Positions 28,334 through 36,888 of a DNA stretch of 64,000 nt are shown one piece after another; position 1 is the first letter of the stretch, and every line of letters begins with the position of its first letter. The stretch comes from an unidentified bacterial endosymbiont. Its GTDB lineage: Bacteria; Pseudomonadota; Gammaproteobacteria; Enterobacterales; Enterobacteriaceae. Below the pieces are notes generated by a model. That model saw nothing but the letters and a program-made list of their open reading frames with translations, had not been told where the DNA came from and searched no databases. Position numbers and translations under genes: made by a program. The DNA is taken from the NCBI RefSeq assembly GCF_918797525.1, contig NZ_OU963893.1, forward strand, positions 2,170,001-2,234,000, read 5' to 3'.

Positions 28334-29500
28334 ATGAAAATCAATTTTCCACTGCTGGCCCTGGCGATTGGCGCCTTTGGGATTGGTACCACTGAATTCT
28401 CCCCCATGGGATTATTGCCTGTTATTGCCCGGGGCGTGGACGTTTCTATCCCTGCGGCCGGTATGTTGATCAGCGCCTACGCGATAGGCGTGATGGTGGG
28501 CGCGCCCTTAATGACGCTGCTGCTTTCGCACCGTGCGCGCCGCAATGCGCTGATTTTTTTAATGGCTATTTTCACCCTGGGCAATGTGCTTTCCGCCATT
28601 TCGCCAGATTACACCACCTTGATGCTTTCACGTATTTTGACCAGCCTTAACCACGGCGCATTCTTCGGTCTTGGGTCTGTCGTTGCGGCAAGCGTGGTGC
28701 CAAAGCACAAACAGGCCAGCGCGGTAGCCACCATGTTTATGGGGCTGACTATCGCCAATATTGGCGGCGTGCCTGCGGCCACCTGGCTGGGGGAAGCGAT
28801 TGGCTGGCGTATGTCCTTCCTCGCAACGGCTGGACTGGGTATTGTCGCGATGGTAGCGCTGTTCTTCTCGCTACCTAAGGGCGGTGCCGGTCAACGTCCG
28901 GATGTGCGCAAAGAGCTGTCGGTACTGATGCGCCCTCAGGTCCTTTCCGCGCTGCTGACTACCGTGCTTGGGGCGGGGGCGATGTTTACGCTTTACACCT
29001 ATATTTCTCCGGTATTGCACGATATTACCCATGCAACGCCGCTCTTTATTACCGCGATGCTGGTGCTGATTGGCGTGGGTTTCTCTGTCGGTAACTATCT
29101 GGGCGGGAAGCTGGCCGATCGTTCGGTGACCGGGACGCTGAAAGGCTTTTTAACCCTGCTGATTGTCATCATGGTGGCGATCCCGTGGCTGGCGCGCAAC
29201 GAATTTGGCGCGGCGCTGGCAATGGTCGTCTGGGGCGCAGCTACGTTTGCCGTGGTGCCGCCGCTGCAGATGCGCGTCATGCGCGTGGCGCATGACGCGC
29301 CTGGACTTTCGTCGTCGGTTAACATTGGCGCATTCAACCTGGGTAATGCCCTCGGCGCTGCGGCGGGCGGAGCGGTGATTTCAGGCGGGCTGGGATACAG
29401 CTTTGTCCCGGTGATGGGGGCCATGATTGCCGCGCTCGGTCTGCTGCTGGTGCTGATGTCGGGCCGCAAACAACCCGAAGTCGCCTGCGCTGCAAAATAG
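28334..29500 (+). CDS. ydhP: MFS transporter YdhP (arabinose/drug exporter type)
   Basis: 388 residues with 12 predicted helices and the DHA1-type signature GTTEFSPMGLLPVIARG; one residue shorter than E. coli YdhP. The substrate of E. coli YdhP is not well established; the family includes sugar and drug efflux proteins. Its stop is 40 bp from the end of convergent sodB. Confidence 0.93.
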   Translation: MKINFPLLALAIGAFGIGTTEFSPMGLLPVIARGVDVSIPAAGMLISAYAIGVMVGAPLMTLLLSHRARRNALIFLMAIFTLGNVLSAISPDYTTLMLSRILTSLNHGAFFGLGSVVAASVVPKHKQASAVATMFMGLTIANIGGVPAATWLGEAIGWRMSFLATAGLGIVAMVALFFSLPKGGAGQRPDVRKELSVLMRPQVLSALLTTVLGAGAMFTLYTYISPVLHDITHATPLFITAMLVLIGVGFSVGNYLGGKLADRSVTGTLKGFLTLLIVIMVAIPWLARNEFGAALAMVVWGAATFAVVPPLQMRVMRVAHDAPGLSSSVNIGAFNLGNALGAAAGGAVISGGLGYSFVPVMGAMIAALGLLLVLMSGRKQPEVACAAK

Positions 29501-29539
29501 GTCAAAAACGCAGAAGGGTAAACCTTCTGCGTGCCTCCT

Positions 29540-30121
29540 TTATGCGGCGAAATTCTTCGCCACAAAGTCCCAGTTAACCAGTGCCCAGAAGTGCTCCAGA
29601 TACACAGGACGCGTATTGCGGTAGTCAATGTAGTAGGCGTGTTCCCAGACATCCACGGTCATCAGCGGCGTAGCGCTGCTGGTCAGTGGAGTACCGGCGT
29701 TTGAGGTCGAAACGATAGCCAGTTTGCCGTCCGCTTCTTTAACCAGCCACGTCCAGCCAGAGCCGAAGTTTTTGATTGCAGCATCGGTAAACTTCGCTTT
29801 GAACTCAGCGAAGCGACCAAACGCGGCGTTTATCGCACCAGCCAGTTCACCGGTCGGCTCTCCGCCTGCATTGGGTGCAAGGCAGTGCCAGTAGAAGGTG
29901 TGGTTCCACACCTGAGCGGCGTTATTGAAAATTCCACCGTCAGAACTGCGCACGATCTCTTCCAGCGTTTTGCCTTCATAATCGGTGCCCTTGATCAGGT
30001 TGTTCAGATTGGTGACGTAGGTCTGATGATGTTTGTCGTAATGGTATTCCAGGGTTTCCACTGAAATGTGTGGCGCCAGGGCGTCTTTTGCATACGGTAG
30101 TGCAGGTAATTCGAACGACAT
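29540..30121 (-). CDS. sodB: iron superoxide dismutase
   Basis: ATG 30121 with RBS AAGGAGAGAAGC gives 193 residues, as in E. coli. Iron ligands His27, His74, Asp157 and His161 are present, with Gln70 typical of Fe-type enzymes. It dismutates superoxide in the cytoplasm. In E. coli the RyhB small RNA pairs at the start codon region when iron is scarce; the RBS stretch is conserved, but only about 14 bp upstream of the ATG an ERIC element begins, so most of the usual leader is replaced. Confidence 0.98.
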   Translation of the reverse strand: MSFELPALPYAKDALAPHISVETLEYHYDKHHQTYVTNLNNLIKGTDYEGKTLEEIVRSSDGGIFNNAAQVWNHTFYWHCLAPNAGGEPTGELAGAINAAFGRFAEFKAKFTDAAIKNFGSGWTWLVKEADGKLAIVSTSNAGTPLTSSATPLMTVDVWEHAYYIDYRNTRPVYLEHFWALVNWDFVAKNFAA

Positions 30122-30135
30122 TGCTTCTCTCCTTA

Positions 30136-30230
30136 TATACCCGTCATACTTCAAATTGCATGTGCGTTGGCTGCACGCGTTCACCCCAGTCACGTACTTA
30201 TGTCCGCTCCCGGGGATCCACTCCCTTGCC
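30136..30230. repeat. ERIC-type intergenic repeat, 3' truncated, in the sodB leader
   Basis: From 30136 the sequence runs TATACCCGTCATACTTCAA, then TGCATGTGCGTTGGCTGC, then TTCACCCCAGTCACGTACTT and CTCCCGGGGATCCACTC. These match successive parts of the enterobacterial ERIC element (the segments used for ERIC typing). The full element is about 127 bp; this copy stops being recognisable at about 30230, so it is about 95 bp. It begins 15 bp upstream of the sodB start codon. Confidence 0.88.
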
Positions 30231-30293
30231 AATAACCACATAAGCAACAGGGAAATGATAGCAAATTGAAAGGGTATGCAAAAGAGGAACTTA

Positions 30294-30314
30294 CCCTGCC
30301 ACACGGTGGCAGGG
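30294..30314 (-). terminator. hairpin after mepH
   Basis: CCCTGCCA and TGGCAGGG form a perfect 8-bp stem around CACGG, 6 bp after the mepH stop on the minus strand. No strong T-run follows, so termination strength is uncertain. Confidence 0.55.
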
Positions 30315-30320
30315 CAGGAG

Positions 30321-31096
30321 CTAGCGGATAGTTTTTGGCGTCATGACGCGGCGGGCGCCCACATAGTGGCGGACCCAATAATCTTCGCTGAGCGAGGTGA
30401 TTTGAATATCCTGACCGCTACGGGGCGACTGGATAAATTTCCCGTTGCCTACATAAACGCCAACGTGATCGGCGGTGCCGCGACCCTGGGTGCGAAAGAA
30501 GACCAGATCGCCATTTTCCAGTTCACCGCGGTTAACCGGCGCGGCATCGCGCAGGTGATACATTTCATTGGCGGTGCGTGGAATACGGAACTTGACCAGA
30601 TCTTTATAGGCGTAATAGACAAGGCCGCTGCAGTCAAAACCGGTACGCGGAGAGGTGCCCCCCCCAGTGATACGGCTTGCCAATCTGCCCCATTAATTTG
30701 TTCATCGCCGTTTTTTTGCGCTTTTTGCATCCGCACTTTATGCACTTCCGCTAGTTTCAAGGCTTTGGTGCATTTCGCCTTGTGGCCTTTACGTGGAGTG
30801 CATGTTTGTGTCATAAGATTCGCAGCGGTTTTCGTCGTTTTACTTTTGCTGGCGTGGGCCGTGCGCAGGGATTTTGTTTTCGACTTGCTGGAGGCGATCT
30901 TTTTGCTCTGTAGGGTGGTTTTCTTCTTTGCGGTCTTACGGGTGGGTTTTTTCTTACGCTCAGCGTTTTTTACCAGATGCGTTTTTTGTACTGCAGAGTG
31001 CCGCGCCTGTTCAGAGGCATGTGCCGCCGGCGTCAAAGCCAATGATGTAAAAAGTAAAGCACAGAGCGTGATCGAGATTTTAGTTATCCGCGCCAC
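30321..31096 (-). pseudogene. mepH: murein DD-endopeptidase MepH, disrupted by two homopolymer indels
   Basis: The first part (from ATG 31096, MARITKISITLCALLF) has the MepH signal peptide and Lys-rich linker. The NlpC/P60 domain, with catalytic Cys in RTGFDCSGLVYYAYKDL and HVGVYVGNG, is in another frame ending at 30321. Between them NKLMGQIGKPYHWGG lies in the third frame. One extra T in the run 30711-30717 and one extra C in the run 30658-30665 explain all three frames; A6 and G7 in coding sense would restore a protein of about 257 residues. MepH cleaves D-Ala-mDAP crosslinks during growth. Either a real pseudogene or homopolymer read error. Confidence 0.85.
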
Positions 31097-31358
31097 TGGG
31101 CAGTCCCCTGGTTAATGCGGGCTATTAATAATACCCGCGCATGATTTACAAAACCCGTCGATTCTAATCTATAAAAACCCTGGAAGTTAATAGCAATTTT
31201 CAATCTTAATTCCTGTTTCGTTACCAGGTGCAAAAAAATGCATCATTTAACCACAATCATTAAAATAGAGGGACGTGACAAAAATGTTATTTTCCGCGGG
31301 CGGTCTGAACCGCTACAATGTCAGACTCATGCCGTAACAGTAGTCAAAGGAAGCAAAC

Positions 31359-31706
31359 ATGAGCACCACTATTGAAAAAATCCAGCGCCAGATCGCTGAA
31401 AACCCGATCCTCCTGTATATGAAAGGTTCTCCGAAGCTGCCAAGCTGCGGTTTTTCCGCGCAAGCCGTTCAGGCGCTGTCTGCCTGTGGCGAGCGTTTTG
31501 CTTACGTTGATATCCTGCAAAACCCGGACATTCGTGCTGAACTGCCAAAATACGCTAACTGGCCGACTTTCCCACAGCTGTGGATCGATGGCGAGCTGGT
31601 CGGCGGTTGCGACATCCTGATCGAAATGTATCAGCGTGGTGAACTGCAGCAGTTGATCAAAGAAACCGCTGCGAAGTACAAAACGCAAGAGCCTGACGCA
31701 GAATAA
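31359..31706 (+). CDS. grxD: monothiol glutaredoxin GrxD
   Basis: 115 residues with the monothiol active site CGFS at Cys30 and the glutathione-binding WPTFPQLW and GGCDI motifs. GrxD binds a [2Fe-2S] cluster with glutathione as a dimer or with BolA and moves Fe-S clusters. Length and sequence match E. coli. In E. coli lhr lies between grxD and rnt; here a shared terminator is all that separates them. Confidence 0.98.
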   Translation: MSTTIEKIQRQIAENPILLYMKGSPKLPSCGFSAQAVQALSACGERFAYVDILQNPDIRAELPKYANWPTFPQLWIDGELVGGCDILIEMYQRGELQQLIKETAAKYKTQEPDAE

Positions 31707-31720
31707 TTTTTTGCGGATAC

Positions 31721-31750
31721 AAAAAAGCGACTCCGTGAAGTCGCTTTTTT
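31721..31750. terminator. bidirectional terminator between grxD and rnt
   Basis: AAAAAAGCGACT and AGTCGCTTTTTT form a perfect 12-bp stem around CCGTGA, with A- and T-tracts that suit both convergent genes. Confidence 0.93.
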
Positions 31751-31766
31751 TATGCGAGGCGCGGGC

Positions 31767-32435
31767 TTAACCGGCCTGCGATTCAGTGTTAGCTTCATCG
31801 CCCATCGGTAATGGCCAGCCGCCCAGACGTTTCCAGCGGTTGACGATTTCGCAGAACAGTTCCGCCGTGCGCTCAGTGTCATATAACGCTGAATGCGCCT
31901 GAGTGCCGTCAAACGCAATTCCCGCCGTGATGCAGGCTTTTGATAGTACCGTTTGTCCCAGTGCCAGGCCGCTCAGTGCCGCGGTGTCGAAGGTGACGAA
32001 AGGGTGGAAGGGATTACGTTTAAGCGACGCACGTTCCGCCGCGGCCATCGTAAAGCTGTGATCGAAGGTGGCATTGTGAGCCACCATGATGGCGCGGCTG
32101 CAGTCATTCTCTTTCATGCCTTTGCGCACCATTTTAAAGATGGCGTGAAGCGCATCATATTCACTCACCGCGCCGCGCAGCGGGTTTGTAGGGTCGATAC
32201 CGTTAAAGGCCAGCGCTTCTGGCTGCAGATTTGCACCTTTGAATGGTTCAACGTGGAAATGCAGCGTGGTGTCCGGTGTAAGCCAGCCCTGTTCATCCAT
32301 CTTCAGCGTGATGGCGGCAATTTCAAGCAGCGCATCGGTTTTAGCGTTAAATCCGGCTGTTTCGACATCGATCACAACAGGATAAAAACCACGAAAACGG
32401 TCGCACAGACCGGTAAAATGAGCGTTATCGGACAT
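31767..32435 (-). CDS. rnt: ribonuclease T
   Basis: A DEDDh 3'-5' exonuclease of 222 residues; DVETAGF holds the first catalytic acidic pair and HNATFDHSF and the later [10 protein letters not shown] the others. It trims tRNA CCA ends and matures 5S and 23S rRNA 3' ends. E. coli RNase T has 215 residues; the extra residues are at the C-terminus. Follows gloA by 95 bp in the same direction. Confidence 0.97.
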   Translation of the reverse strand: MSDNAHFTGLCDRFRGFYPVVIDVETAGFNAKTDALLEIAAITLKMDEQGWLTPDTTLHFHVEPFKGANLQPEALAFNGIDPTNPLRGAVSEYDALHAIFKMVRKGMKENDCSRAIMVAHNATFDHSFTMAAAERASLKRNPFHPFVTFDTAALSGLALGQTVLSKACITAGIAFDGTQAHSALYDTERTAELFCEIVNRWKRLGGWPLPMGDEANTESQAG

Positions 32436-32530
32436 CAGGGTCTCTTACAAGGGAAAAAAGCAGTGCGCATTATGGCAAATTTTAAGAGGGGATGCAGTAA
32501 AACTACGGGCGCATGTTGCGCCCTGAGAGA

Positions 32531-32938
32531 TCAATTGCCGAGACCGCGACCCGCGTCTTTGGCCTCAATCAGCTCTATTTTGTAACCATCGGGATCTTCT
32601 ACAAAGGCAATCACCGTGGTGCCGCCTTTGACCGGGCCCGCTTCACGGGTAACATTCCCGCCGTTGCTGCGAATGCGTTCACAGGCGTCGGCAGCGTTAT
32701 CCACTTCCAGCGCGATATGACCATATGCCGTGCCCAGCTCGTAGGCGTCGACGCCCCAGTTCCAGGTCAGCTCAATTACCGCTTCATCCGCTTCCGGGCC
32801 GTAGCCGACAAACGCCAGTGAATATTTGTATTCCGGGTTTTCGCTGGTGCGCAGCAGCGTCATGCCCAGTACGTTCGTGTAGAAATCGATAGAACGTTGC
32901 AGGTCGCCAACGCGCAGCATGGTGTGAAGTAGGCGCAT
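32531..32938 (-). CDS. gloA: glyoxalase I (lactoylglutathione lyase)
   Basis: 135 residues, [20 protein letters not shown], with the vicinal-oxygen-chelate fold and Ni ligands His5, Glu56, His74 and Glu122 as expected by alignment. It converts the methylglyoxal-glutathione hemithioacetal to S-lactoylglutathione. It is downstream of nemR-nemA and in E. coli is cotranscribed with them, so electrophile sensing by NemR raises GloA. Confidence 0.97.
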   Translation of the reverse strand: MRLLHTMLRVGDLQRSIDFYTNVLGMTLLRTSENPEYKYSLAFVGYGPEADEAVIELTWNWGVDAYELGTAYGHIALEVDNAADACERIRSNGGNVTREAGPVKGGTTVIAFVEDPDGYKIELIEAKDAGRGLGN

Positions 32939-33038
32939 AATTTCCTCATTAACCTTTGGAATGGATTATCTTTTTTAACAGAAACGATGTTTTAGTATAG
33001 CGGCGATGTATCGCCGCTATCAATGCTCAGAGGCGGAA

Positions 33039-34136
33039 TTAGAGCGAAGGGTAGTCGGTATAGCCTTCTGCGCCACCGCCGTAGAAGCTCTCAGGGCGCT
33101 GTGGGTTCAGCTCTGCTTTCTTCTGCAGACGAGCCACCAGATCCGGGTTGGCAATGTAGTCACGGCCAAAGGCGACGGCGTCGATCAGGCCTTTGTTGAT
33201 CAGATCTTCAGCCTTCTCAGGGGTGTAAGCACCCGCGCCAATGATCACCCCGTTAAAGCGCTCACGCACTTTCTGACGGAAGGACTCAGTGTAAGGCTGG
33301 CCACCGGCCCAGTCCGGCTCGGACATATGCAGGTAAGCAATGCCGCGTTTCGCCAGTTCGTCAATCAGATACAGGGCATCGGCCTCTTCGTTCGGTCCGT
33401 TGTCGACATTCTGGAAAGAACCGATGGGGGAGACGCGGATACCTATCCGCTCCGGGCCCCACTCCTGGCAGACGGCATCAACCACTTCCAGCACCAGGCG
33501 GGCGCGGTTTTCTACGCTGCCGCCATACTGGTCGGTACGATGGTTAGACGACGGTGACAGGAACTGGTGCAGCAGATAGCCGTGAGCCGAGTGCAGTTCA
33601 ACCAGGTCGAACCCGGCTTCACGCGCATTCGCCACCGCCTGACGGAAATCATTCACGATGCCCGGGATCTCGTCCAGCTCCAGCGCACGCGGCATCGAGG
33701 TATCGACGCGGATTGATTGACCGTTTTCATCGCGCAGAGAGGTACGGGTATTAGCGCTGAGGGCCGAGGCGGAAACTGGCGCCTGACCGCCTGGCTGGAC
33801 GCTGGTGTGAGAGATACGGCCGGTATGCCAGAGCTGTACCGCAATGCGGCCATCTTCAGCGTGAACGCCAGCGGTGATTTTCTGCCACGCGGCAATTTGC
33901 TCAGGGCTGTGCAGACCCGGTGCGCCGGCATAGCCTTTCGCCTGGGCGGAAATCTGCGTTGCTTCAGAGATGATCAGGCCAGAGCTGGCGCGCTGGCGGT
34001 AATATTCACCCATCAGCGGGGTAGGGATGTCGCCCGGCTCAATGCTGCGCAGACGGGTGAGCGGGGCCATAAACACGCGGTTTGGCGCGGTAACGGCACC
34101 GACTTTTAGTGGGGTAAATAATTTTTCAGCGGACAT
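33039..34136 (-). CDS. nemA: N-ethylmaleimide reductase (Old Yellow Enzyme)
   Basis: A 365-residue FMN-dependent ene-reductase ([21 protein letters not shown] region omitted beyond its core; [17 protein letters not shown] and [11 protein letters not shown] are family signatures). It reduces N-ethylmaleimide, nitroaromatics and other electrophiles with NADPH. Second gene of nemR-nemA-gloA. A NemR-like half site lies in the 53-bp gap after nemR. Confidence 0.97.
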   Translation of the reverse strand: MSAEKLFTPLKVGAVTAPNRVFMAPLTRLRSIEPGDIPTPLMGEYYRQRASSGLIISEATQISAQAKGYAGAPGLHSPEQIAAWQKITAGVHAEDGRIAVQLWHTGRISHTSVQPGGQAPVSASALSANTRTSLRDENGQSIRVDTSMPRALELDEIPGIVNDFRQAVANAREAGFDLVELHSAHGYLLHQFLSPSSNHRTDQYGGSVENRARLVLEVVDAVCQEWGPERIGIRVSPIGSFQNVDNGPNEEADALYLIDELAKRGIAYLHMSEPDWAGGQPYTESFRQKVRERFNGVIIGAGAYTPEKAEDLINKGLIDAVAFGRDYIANPDLVARLQKKAELNPQRPESFYGGGAEGYTDYPSL

Positions 34137-34149
34137 AGAGACTCCTGAG

Positions 34150-34164
34150 TAGACCAGTCGACTA
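34150..34164. promoter_or_regulatory. NemR-like half site in the nemR-nemA gap
   Basis: TAGACCAGTCGACTA begins with the full NemR half site TAGACC, but the right half (GACTA) only partly matches GGTCTA. It is 14 bp upstream of nemA. It may be a relic or a weak second operator. Confidence 0.35.
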
Positions 34165-34189
34165 GTGATTAACTAAATAAAAACGCCTG

Positions 34190-34789
34190 TTAAACGGCAG
34201 GCGCAGAAAGCGTGCTTGTCACATGCGTCAGTGCGCTTTCTAGCGGCACTGCGCTGCGAGAAATTTTGGCCTGCAGGTTAGCCCCCAGCCAGAGAGCATA
34301 TAATACCTGAGCCTGGGTTAATGGCTCGCCGGGGAAGGTCAGCGTTTTTTCATCACGACCCTTCTCCAGCGCCTGGGCGAGCAGGACGATAACCCCGCTG
34401 GCGCCTTTATCCATTGCAGTGCGCATATCTTCGGAGAGATCGCACACTTCGGCCGAGAGCTTAACCGTCAGGCAACCGCTGATGACGCCCTGCTGACAGA
34501 ACTGGGTCAGCGTCTCCTGATAGTAGTTCAGAACACGATCCCGGTAATTACCTGCGCCGCAGGCAAAATGGGTCGCCAGACGCTGGTGATAGCTGGCATA
34601 GTGCCGCTCCAGCATCGCCACGCCAAAGGCTTCTTTGGACCGGAAGTAATGATAAAACGATCCTTTCGGTACCTCAGCGGTTTTGAGTAACTCGCTCAAC
34701 CCCATACCGGTGAACCCACGATGCATGCAAAGACGCTCGCCGGTCGCCAGTAGATGTTCGCGTGTATCGTGTTCAGTATTTCTGCTCAT
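34190..34789 (-). CDS. nemR: TetR-family electrophile and HOCl sensor NemR
   Basis: 199 residues as in E. coli. An N-terminal TetR HTH (GMGLSELLKTAEVPKGSFYHYFRSK region, about 25-55) precedes a ligand domain with several cysteines, including Cys106-like GVISGCLTVKL. Oxidation or alkylation of cysteines by N-ethylmaleimide, methylglyoxal or HOCl relieves repression of nemRA-gloA. A perfect operator lies just upstream. Confidence 0.96.
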   Translation of the reverse strand: MSRNTEHDTREHLLATGERLCMHRGFTGMGLSELLKTAEVPKGSFYHYFRSKEAFGVAMLERHYASYHQRLATHFACGAGNYRDRVLNYYQETLTQFCQQGVISGCLTVKLSAEVCDLSEDMRTAMDKGASGVIVLLAQALEKGRDEKTLTFPGEPLTQAQVLYALWLGANLQAKISRSAVPLESALTHVTSTLSAPAV

Positions 34790-34802
34790 GGCAACACTGT
34801 AA

Positions 34803-34818
34803 TAGACCGTTCGGTCTA
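34803..34818. promoter_or_regulatory. NemR operator
   Basis: TAGACCG-TT-CGGTCTA is a perfect 7-bp palindrome, the NemR box of E. coli apart from the two central bases. It lies 14 bp before the nemR start. The wider gap to ydhL (34790-35104) holds no further recognised feature. Confidence 0.88.
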
Positions 34819-35104
34819 TTGCAAGGGCGTGGCGCGTCGGTACAGGTTAAGTATATCCAGTTGTTGTTTATAAGCTGTTGATTTAACGCCCATTTTCCCC
34901 AGTACGGTAGTGAACAAATAAGTAAGCGCGGTATTCATGATCGGTACGGTTTTTTGGCGTTGGGCGGACAAATATCGCGATCGCTCGCACCAGCAGGGCA
35001 TACCCCCCTTTTCCGGTGGGAATGCGCATCTCTGTGGTAAAGCCCTTGCACGCAAGGCATTTAACGTCTTCACTGTAATTGTTTGTTGCTTTTGGGAGGT
35101 GAGC

Positions 35105-35344
35105 GTGGCAGAGCAACTGGAATTTTTCCCCATCCAGAGCCCGTGCCGGGGGATTTGTCAGATGGACGAGCGCGGGTATTGCCGCGGGTGTATGCGTACC
35201 CGCGATGAGCGCTTTAACTGGCAAAGCTTGAGCGACACGCAAAAGCAGGACGTGCTTCGTCTCTGTCGACAGCGCTTTTTGCGTAAAATACGCGCGAACA
35301 AGCCCGGTGATACCGAAGAACCTCAGCAGTCTTCACTGTTTTAG
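35105..35344 (+). CDS. ydhL: DUF1289 protein YdhL
   Basis: A GTG start at 35105 is chosen: GGGAGG lies 6 nt before it and the product (79 residues, VAEQLEFFPIQSPCRGICQM) then matches the E. coli YdhL start. DUF1289 is a small domain with conserved cysteines (PCRGIC, CRGCMR) likely to bind zinc or Fe-S; function unknown. It is divergent from nemR, as in E. coli. Confidence 0.92.
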   Translation: MAEQLEFFPIQSPCRGICQMDERGYCRGCMRTRDERFNWQSLSDTQKQDVLRLCRQRFLRKIRANKPGDTEEPQQSSLF

Positions 35345-35392
35345 TACGGTAAATGCGTATACTCATGGCATCACTTCCTTGAGGAAATTGTC

Positions 35393-36289
35393 ATGGTTCA
35401 GCGTATTACCCTTGCCCCCCAGGGCCCGGAATTCTCCCGCTTTGTGATGGGCTACTGGCGGCTTATGGACTGGAATATGTCTTCCCTTCAACTGGCGAGC
35501 TTTATCGACGAGCATCTCGAGTTAGGGGTCACCACCGTCGATCATGCTGATATTTACGGTGGCTACCAGTGTGAAGCCGCCTTCGGTGAGGCGCTCAGGC
35601 AGGCTCCGGCGCTGCGTCAGCGCATGGAGATTGTCACGAAATGCGGTATCGCCACCACCGCCAGGCCTGAGCATACGCTGGGGCACTACATCACCGATAG
35701 CCGGCATATCATCAACAGCGCAGAACAGTCCCTGACCCATCTGGCAACGGATTATATCGATCTGTTGTTAATTCACCGTCCCGATCCGTTGATGGAGGCT
35801 GATGAGGTGGCAGAAGCGTTCCTCAATCTGCATCAAAGCGGGAAGGTGCGTCATTTCGGCGTATCTAATTTTACCCCCGCGCAGTTTGCGCTGCTTCAGT
35901 CTCGTCTGCCGTTTACGCTTGCAACCAACCAGGTGGAAATTTCTCCCGTTCATCAGCCGCTGCTGCTGGATGGTACGCTCGATCAGCTGCAGCAGTTGCG
36001 CATTCGTCCAATGGCGTGGTCTTGCCTGGGCGGCGGCCGGCTGTTCAATGATGAGCAGTTCCAGCCGCTGCGCAATGAACTGGAAACTATTGCGCTTGAG
36101 CTAAATGCCCGGACCATCGAACAGGTGGTTTACGCATGGATCCTGCGCCTGCCTTCAAAACCGCTGCCGATTATCGGCTCCGGCAAAATTGAGCGTGTGC
36201 GCTCTGCGCTGGCGGCGGAAGAGCTGCAGATGACCCGTCAACATTGGTTCCGCATCCGCAAAGCGGCGCTGGGGTACGACGTCCCCTAA
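35393..36289 (+). CDS. ydhF: aldo/keto reductase YdhF
   Basis: 298 residues, equal to E. coli YdhF. Aldo-keto reductase hallmarks are DHADIYGGYQCEAAFGEAL (catalytic Asp and Tyr), VTKCGI (Lys), LLLIHRPDP (His) and IIGSGKIERV near the C-terminus for NADPH binding. The natural substrate is unknown. Confidence 0.96.
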   Translation: MVQRITLAPQGPEFSRFVMGYWRLMDWNMSSLQLASFIDEHLELGVTTVDHADIYGGYQCEAAFGEALRQAPALRQRMEIVTKCGIATTARPEHTLGHYITDSRHIINSAEQSLTHLATDYIDLLLIHRPDPLMEADEVAEAFLNLHQSGKVRHFGVSNFTPAQFALLQSRLPFTLATNQVEISPVHQPLLLDGTLDQLQQLRIRPMAWSCLGGGRLFNDEQFQPLRNELETIALELNARTIEQVVYAWILRLPSKPLPIIGSGKIERVRSALAAEELQMTRQHWFRIRKAALGYDVP

Positions 36290-36320
36290 TCAGCTTTAAA
36301 CAGGGCTTTTCGGTGAAATC

Positions 36321-36350
36321 TTTCCCCCTGGTATAAACTGAAGGGGGAAA
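36321..36350. repeat. inverted repeat in the ydhF-sodC gap
   Basis: TTTCCCCC (36321-36328) and GGGGGAAA (36343-36350) are perfect arms around 14 nt that include TATAAACT, a possible -10 of sodC. It may act as ydhF terminator or as a promoter-region hairpin. Confidence 0.5.
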
Positions 36351-36369
36351 ATTAACCTGTGGAGGTCAT

Positions 36370-36888
36370 ATGAAGCGTTTTGCTCTGGCGTTCGTTACGC
36401 TGGTTGTTTGCGCAGGGGCGCAGGCAGCCAGCGATAAAGTGGAAATGAATCTCGTCACCTCTCAGGGGGTCGGCCAGTCTATCGGCACGGTAAACATTAC
36501 CGAGACCGACAAAGGACTGGAATTTGCCCCCGATCTCAAAGCTCTTCCTCCTGGCGAACATGGTTTCCACGTTCATGCTAAAGGTAGCTGTCAGCCCGCC
36601 ATTAAAGACGGTAAAGCCACGGCTGCCGAAGCGGCGGGTGGACACCTTGATCCGCAGCACACCGGCAAGCATGAAGGCCCGGACGGCGTGGGGCACCTGG
36701 GTGACCTGCCGGTGCTGGTGGTCAATAATGACGGAAAAGCCACTGACCCGGTAGTGGCCCCGCGTCTGAAAAAACTGGATGAGGTGAAAGGCAAAGCGCT
36801 GATGATCCACGTTGGCGGGGACAATATGTCCGATCAGCCTAAACCGCTCGGCGGTGGCGGTGCGCGTTACGCCTGCGGGGTAATGTGA
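36370..36888 (+). CDS. sodC: periplasmic Cu,Zn superoxide dismutase
   Basis: 172 residues with a signal peptide (1 to about 20, ending GAQA) and Cu/Zn ligands in [18 protein letters not shown] and HVGGDNMSD. Disulfide cysteines are in GSCQPA and RYACGVM. It removes superoxide in the periplasm and is sigma-S controlled in E. coli. Its last 22 bp overlap the end of ydhK on the other strand. Confidence 0.97.
   Translation: MKRFALAFVTLVVCAGAQAASDKVEMNLVTSQGVGQSIGTVNITETDKGLEFAPDLKALPPGEHGFHVHAKGSCQPAIKDGKATAAEAAGGHLDPQHTGKHEGPDGVGHLGDLPVLVVNNDGKATDPVVAPRLKKLDEVKGKALMIHVGGDNMSDQPKPLGGGGARYACGVM

Noticed and set aside
34816..34938. Possible 40-residue protein on the minus strand between nemR and ydhL
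   Set aside because: The composition looks protein-like, but there is no RBS at its ATG and no known neighbour relation; not supported enough to list.
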